NCBI GenBank assembly: GCA_002323325.1
Contig: DCQA01000050.1
Location: 22,053-86,052 of the forward strand
Length of the DNA stretch: 64,000 bases
Direction: 5' to 3'
From: Coxiellaceae bacterium UBA1530
GTDB taxonomy: Bacteria; Pseudomonadota; Gammaproteobacteria; Coxiellales; Coxiellaceae
Shown here: positions 62,520 through 64,000 of the stretch, in pieces
Numbering within the stretch: the stretch's first letter is position 1
How the letters are laid out: every line of letters begins with the position of its first letter
Made by a program: the position numbers and the translations under genes
Notes under the pieces: generated by a model
Told to the model about the DNA's origin: nothing
Database searches by the model: none
Seen by the model: only the letters and a program-made list of their open reading frames with translations

Positions 62520-64000
62520 ATGTGCGGAATAGCTGGGTTGTATAATTTTTCAACTCATTCTTTTAATGCAACGCTTTTACAAGATATGATATCCACCATT
62601 AATCATCGTGGTCCAGATAGCCAGGGTATATGGCAAGATAATAATATCTCATTAGCTCATGCAAGACTCTCAATACATGATCTATCTCCATTAGGTCGGC
62701 AACCAATGATATCAAGCTCCCGTCGATGGGTTATTGCTTTCAATGGTGAAGTCTATAATTATCAGTCACTTCGAAATGAGTTATCACAGTCTGCAAATAT
62801 TAATTTAAAAAGTGATAGCGATACTGAGGTTCTTGTTAACGCCATTGATATTTGGGGTATAGAAAAAACCCTCAAGAAATGCATTGGTATGTTTGTATTT
62901 TCAGCTTTTGATACAAAAACTAAACAGCTAATTCTCGCAAGAGACCGCTTTGGAGAGAAGCCTCTTTATTATGGCCAACAAAATAATCTTTTTGGTTTCG
63001 CATCAGAGTTAAAGGCGCTCTTGCCGCTAAAATCTTTTGGTTGGAAGTTCGATGTTGACCGAAATGTATTAGCAAGCTACATGTATTATGCCTATATATC
63101 TTCCCCCTATTCGATTTACAGAAATATTTCAAAACTTGATGCTGGTTATTATCTTGTAATATCTTCTGATGGAAACTCATACTTGAAGCAGTATTGGGTA
63201 GCTCAAGACAGTTTATTAAATGAAAAATTCGGTGGCAGTTACCGCGAGGCTATTGATCAGCTTGAAATTAAGTTAAAAAACACGGTTATGATGCAGATGG
63301 ACTCAGATGTTCCGCTGGGTGCTTTTTTGTCAGGTGGTATCGATTCCTCAGCGATTGTCGCACTGATGCAGTCAATGTCACCGGATAGAATTAATACATT
63401 CAGTATTGGTTTTGATGAAGCGGAATTTAATGAAGCTGAATATGCAAAGGATGTTGCTAATTACATAGGTACTAATCATTCTGAACTATATGTTACCCAG
63501 AAAGAATCACTAGCTGTGATTCCGACAATAAGTACTATGTATGATGAACCCTTTGCTGATTCCTCTCAAATACCCACCTTTTTGGTGAGTCAATTGGCCA
63601 AATCAAAAGTGACTGTTTCATTGTCAGGTGATGCTGGAGATGAGTTATTTGGTGGCTATAGTAGGTATATGATCTCGGATACTATTAATAAAAAAATAAT
63701 TGGAAATCGTCTTCTTTACCACTTATTTCTATTGACACCATCCTCATTATTACGTTTGCTAAATAGATTGCCTGCGCGGCTTAGAACCGTTGTGACTAAG
63801 GTGATCAAGTTACAATCTATTATAAAGAACTCAAAAGGGTCTCAAATTCATCTATATTCACAAATTATTTCTTCAAACAATGAAAATTTTGTCATAGGCT
63901 CCTCGGAGGTAAACTTTAATCTAAAAAGAGATTACTCTAATTTACTTGATTCTCTCACTTTTAAAGAATGGATGATGTTTGTTGATTCACAAACTTATAT
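62520..64000 (+). CDS. Asparagine synthetase-like amidotransferase, 3' end cut by window
   Basis: The ATG at 62520 begins MCGIAGLYNF; Cys2 is the glutaminase nucleophile and NHRGPDSQG, FNGEVYN and DRFGEKPLYYG complete the GATase 2 domain. The second domain has the ATP pyrophosphatase loop SGGIDSSA and SGDAGDELFGGY. The frame is open to the window edge (493 codons seen; the family has about 600-640), so the 3' end is missing. In O-antigen loci such WbpS/WbtH-like enzymes amidate uronic acids, which suits the 6-dehydrogenase here. A purely amino-acid role is also possible. AGGGGAG lies ahead of the ATG. Confidence 0.88.
   Translation, partial: MCGIAGLYNFSTHSFNATLLQDMISTINHRGPDSQGIWQDNNISLAHARLSIHDLSPLGRQPMISSSRRWVIAFNGEVYNYQSLRNELSQSANINLKSDSDTEVLVNAIDIWGIEKTLKKCIGMFVFSAFDTKTKQLILARDRFGEKPLYYGQQNNLFGFASELKALLPLKSFGWKFDVDRNVLASYMYYAYISSPYSIYRNISKLDAGYYLVISSDGNSYLKQYWVAQDSLLNEKFGGSYREAIDQLEIKLKNTVMMQMDSDVPLGAFLSGGIDSSAIVALMQSMSPDRINTFSIGFDEAEFNEAEYAKDVANYIGTNHSELYVTQKESLAVIPTISTMYDEPFADSSQIPTFLVSQLAKSKVTVSLSGDAGDELFGGYSRYMISDTINKKIIGNRLLYHLFLLTPSSLLRLLNRLPARLRTVVTKVIKLQSIIKNSKGSQIHLYSQIISSNNENFVIGSSEVNFNLKRDYSNLLDSLTFKEWMMFVDSQTY

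Overview
The window is one stretch of a gammaproteobacterial chromosome, AT-leaning and densely packed. Lipid A genes (msbA, lpxK, lpxB), an LPS-type O-antigen/capsule locus, minCDE, ispG, comEC/comF and an rnhB-dnaE neighbourhood all point to a Gram-negative gammaproteobacterium. A likely gnnA beside lpxB, kinase-like proteins of eukaryotic type and several orphan, helix-rich or secreted proteins suggest a host-associated lineage, perhaps near Legionellales. That placement is an inference; no rRNA is present to settle it.

Layout. 1-6348: 3' part of comEC, a PLP aminotransferase, then msbA-lpxK. 6349-7241: a poorly coding, inverted-repeat-rich gap and one small ORF. 7242-12021: ispG-ldcA, an orphan on the minus strand, and the yadG-yadH ABC exporter. 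12003-18598: an MFS transporter, a three-gene minor pilin operon (pilV-pilW-pilX type), and several membrane or secreted unknowns. 19172-25526 (minus strand): a FUSC-family protein, an EamA transporter, minE-minD-minC and asnS. 25651-30124: an accessory stretch with a repeat-containing orphan, another orphan, an odd tRNA and two related secreted proteins. 30198-34585 (minus strand): comF, a fused tandem deoxynucleoside kinase, and lpxB overlapping a gnnA-like oxidoreductase. 34741-39962 (plus strand): rnhB, ddl, dnaE. 40039-46311: two paralogous kinase-like membrane proteins on either side of a 2.1 kb poorly coding region that holds a Cys-rich secreted peptide gene with a nonsense codon and a second small secreted peptide. 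46388-48751 (minus strand): crcB, yceF-type maf, purB. 48934-64000 (plus strand): a surface polysaccharide locus that runs off the window.

How the genes work together. The polysaccharide locus starts with a WbpE/GnnB-like aminotransferase, a Wzz chain-length regulator and an RfaH-like antiterminator. A perfect ops element follows, then the long operon: uronate epimerase, nucleotide-sugar 6-dehydrogenase, rmlA-rmlB, the three Fdt/Qdt enzymes (3-acetamido-3,6-dideoxyhexose), a Wzx flippase, two glycosyltransferases, a Wzy polymerase and an asparagine-synthetase-like amidotransferase cut by the window end. This predicts a Wzx/Wzy-type heteropolymer with Fuc3NAc or Qui3NAc and probably an amidated uronic acid, whose own RfaH is encoded just ahead of its ops site.

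The most unusual items are: the pair of kinase-like proteins that keep HRD...N but lack the usual VAIK lysine and end in a membrane hairpin; the 7-cysteine peptide gene with a stop at codon 4; a tRNA with alanine identity (G3:U70, A73) but a glycine anticodon (ACC); and the rfaH-ops arrangement. I saw no CRISPR array, no intact insertion sequence and no prophage.
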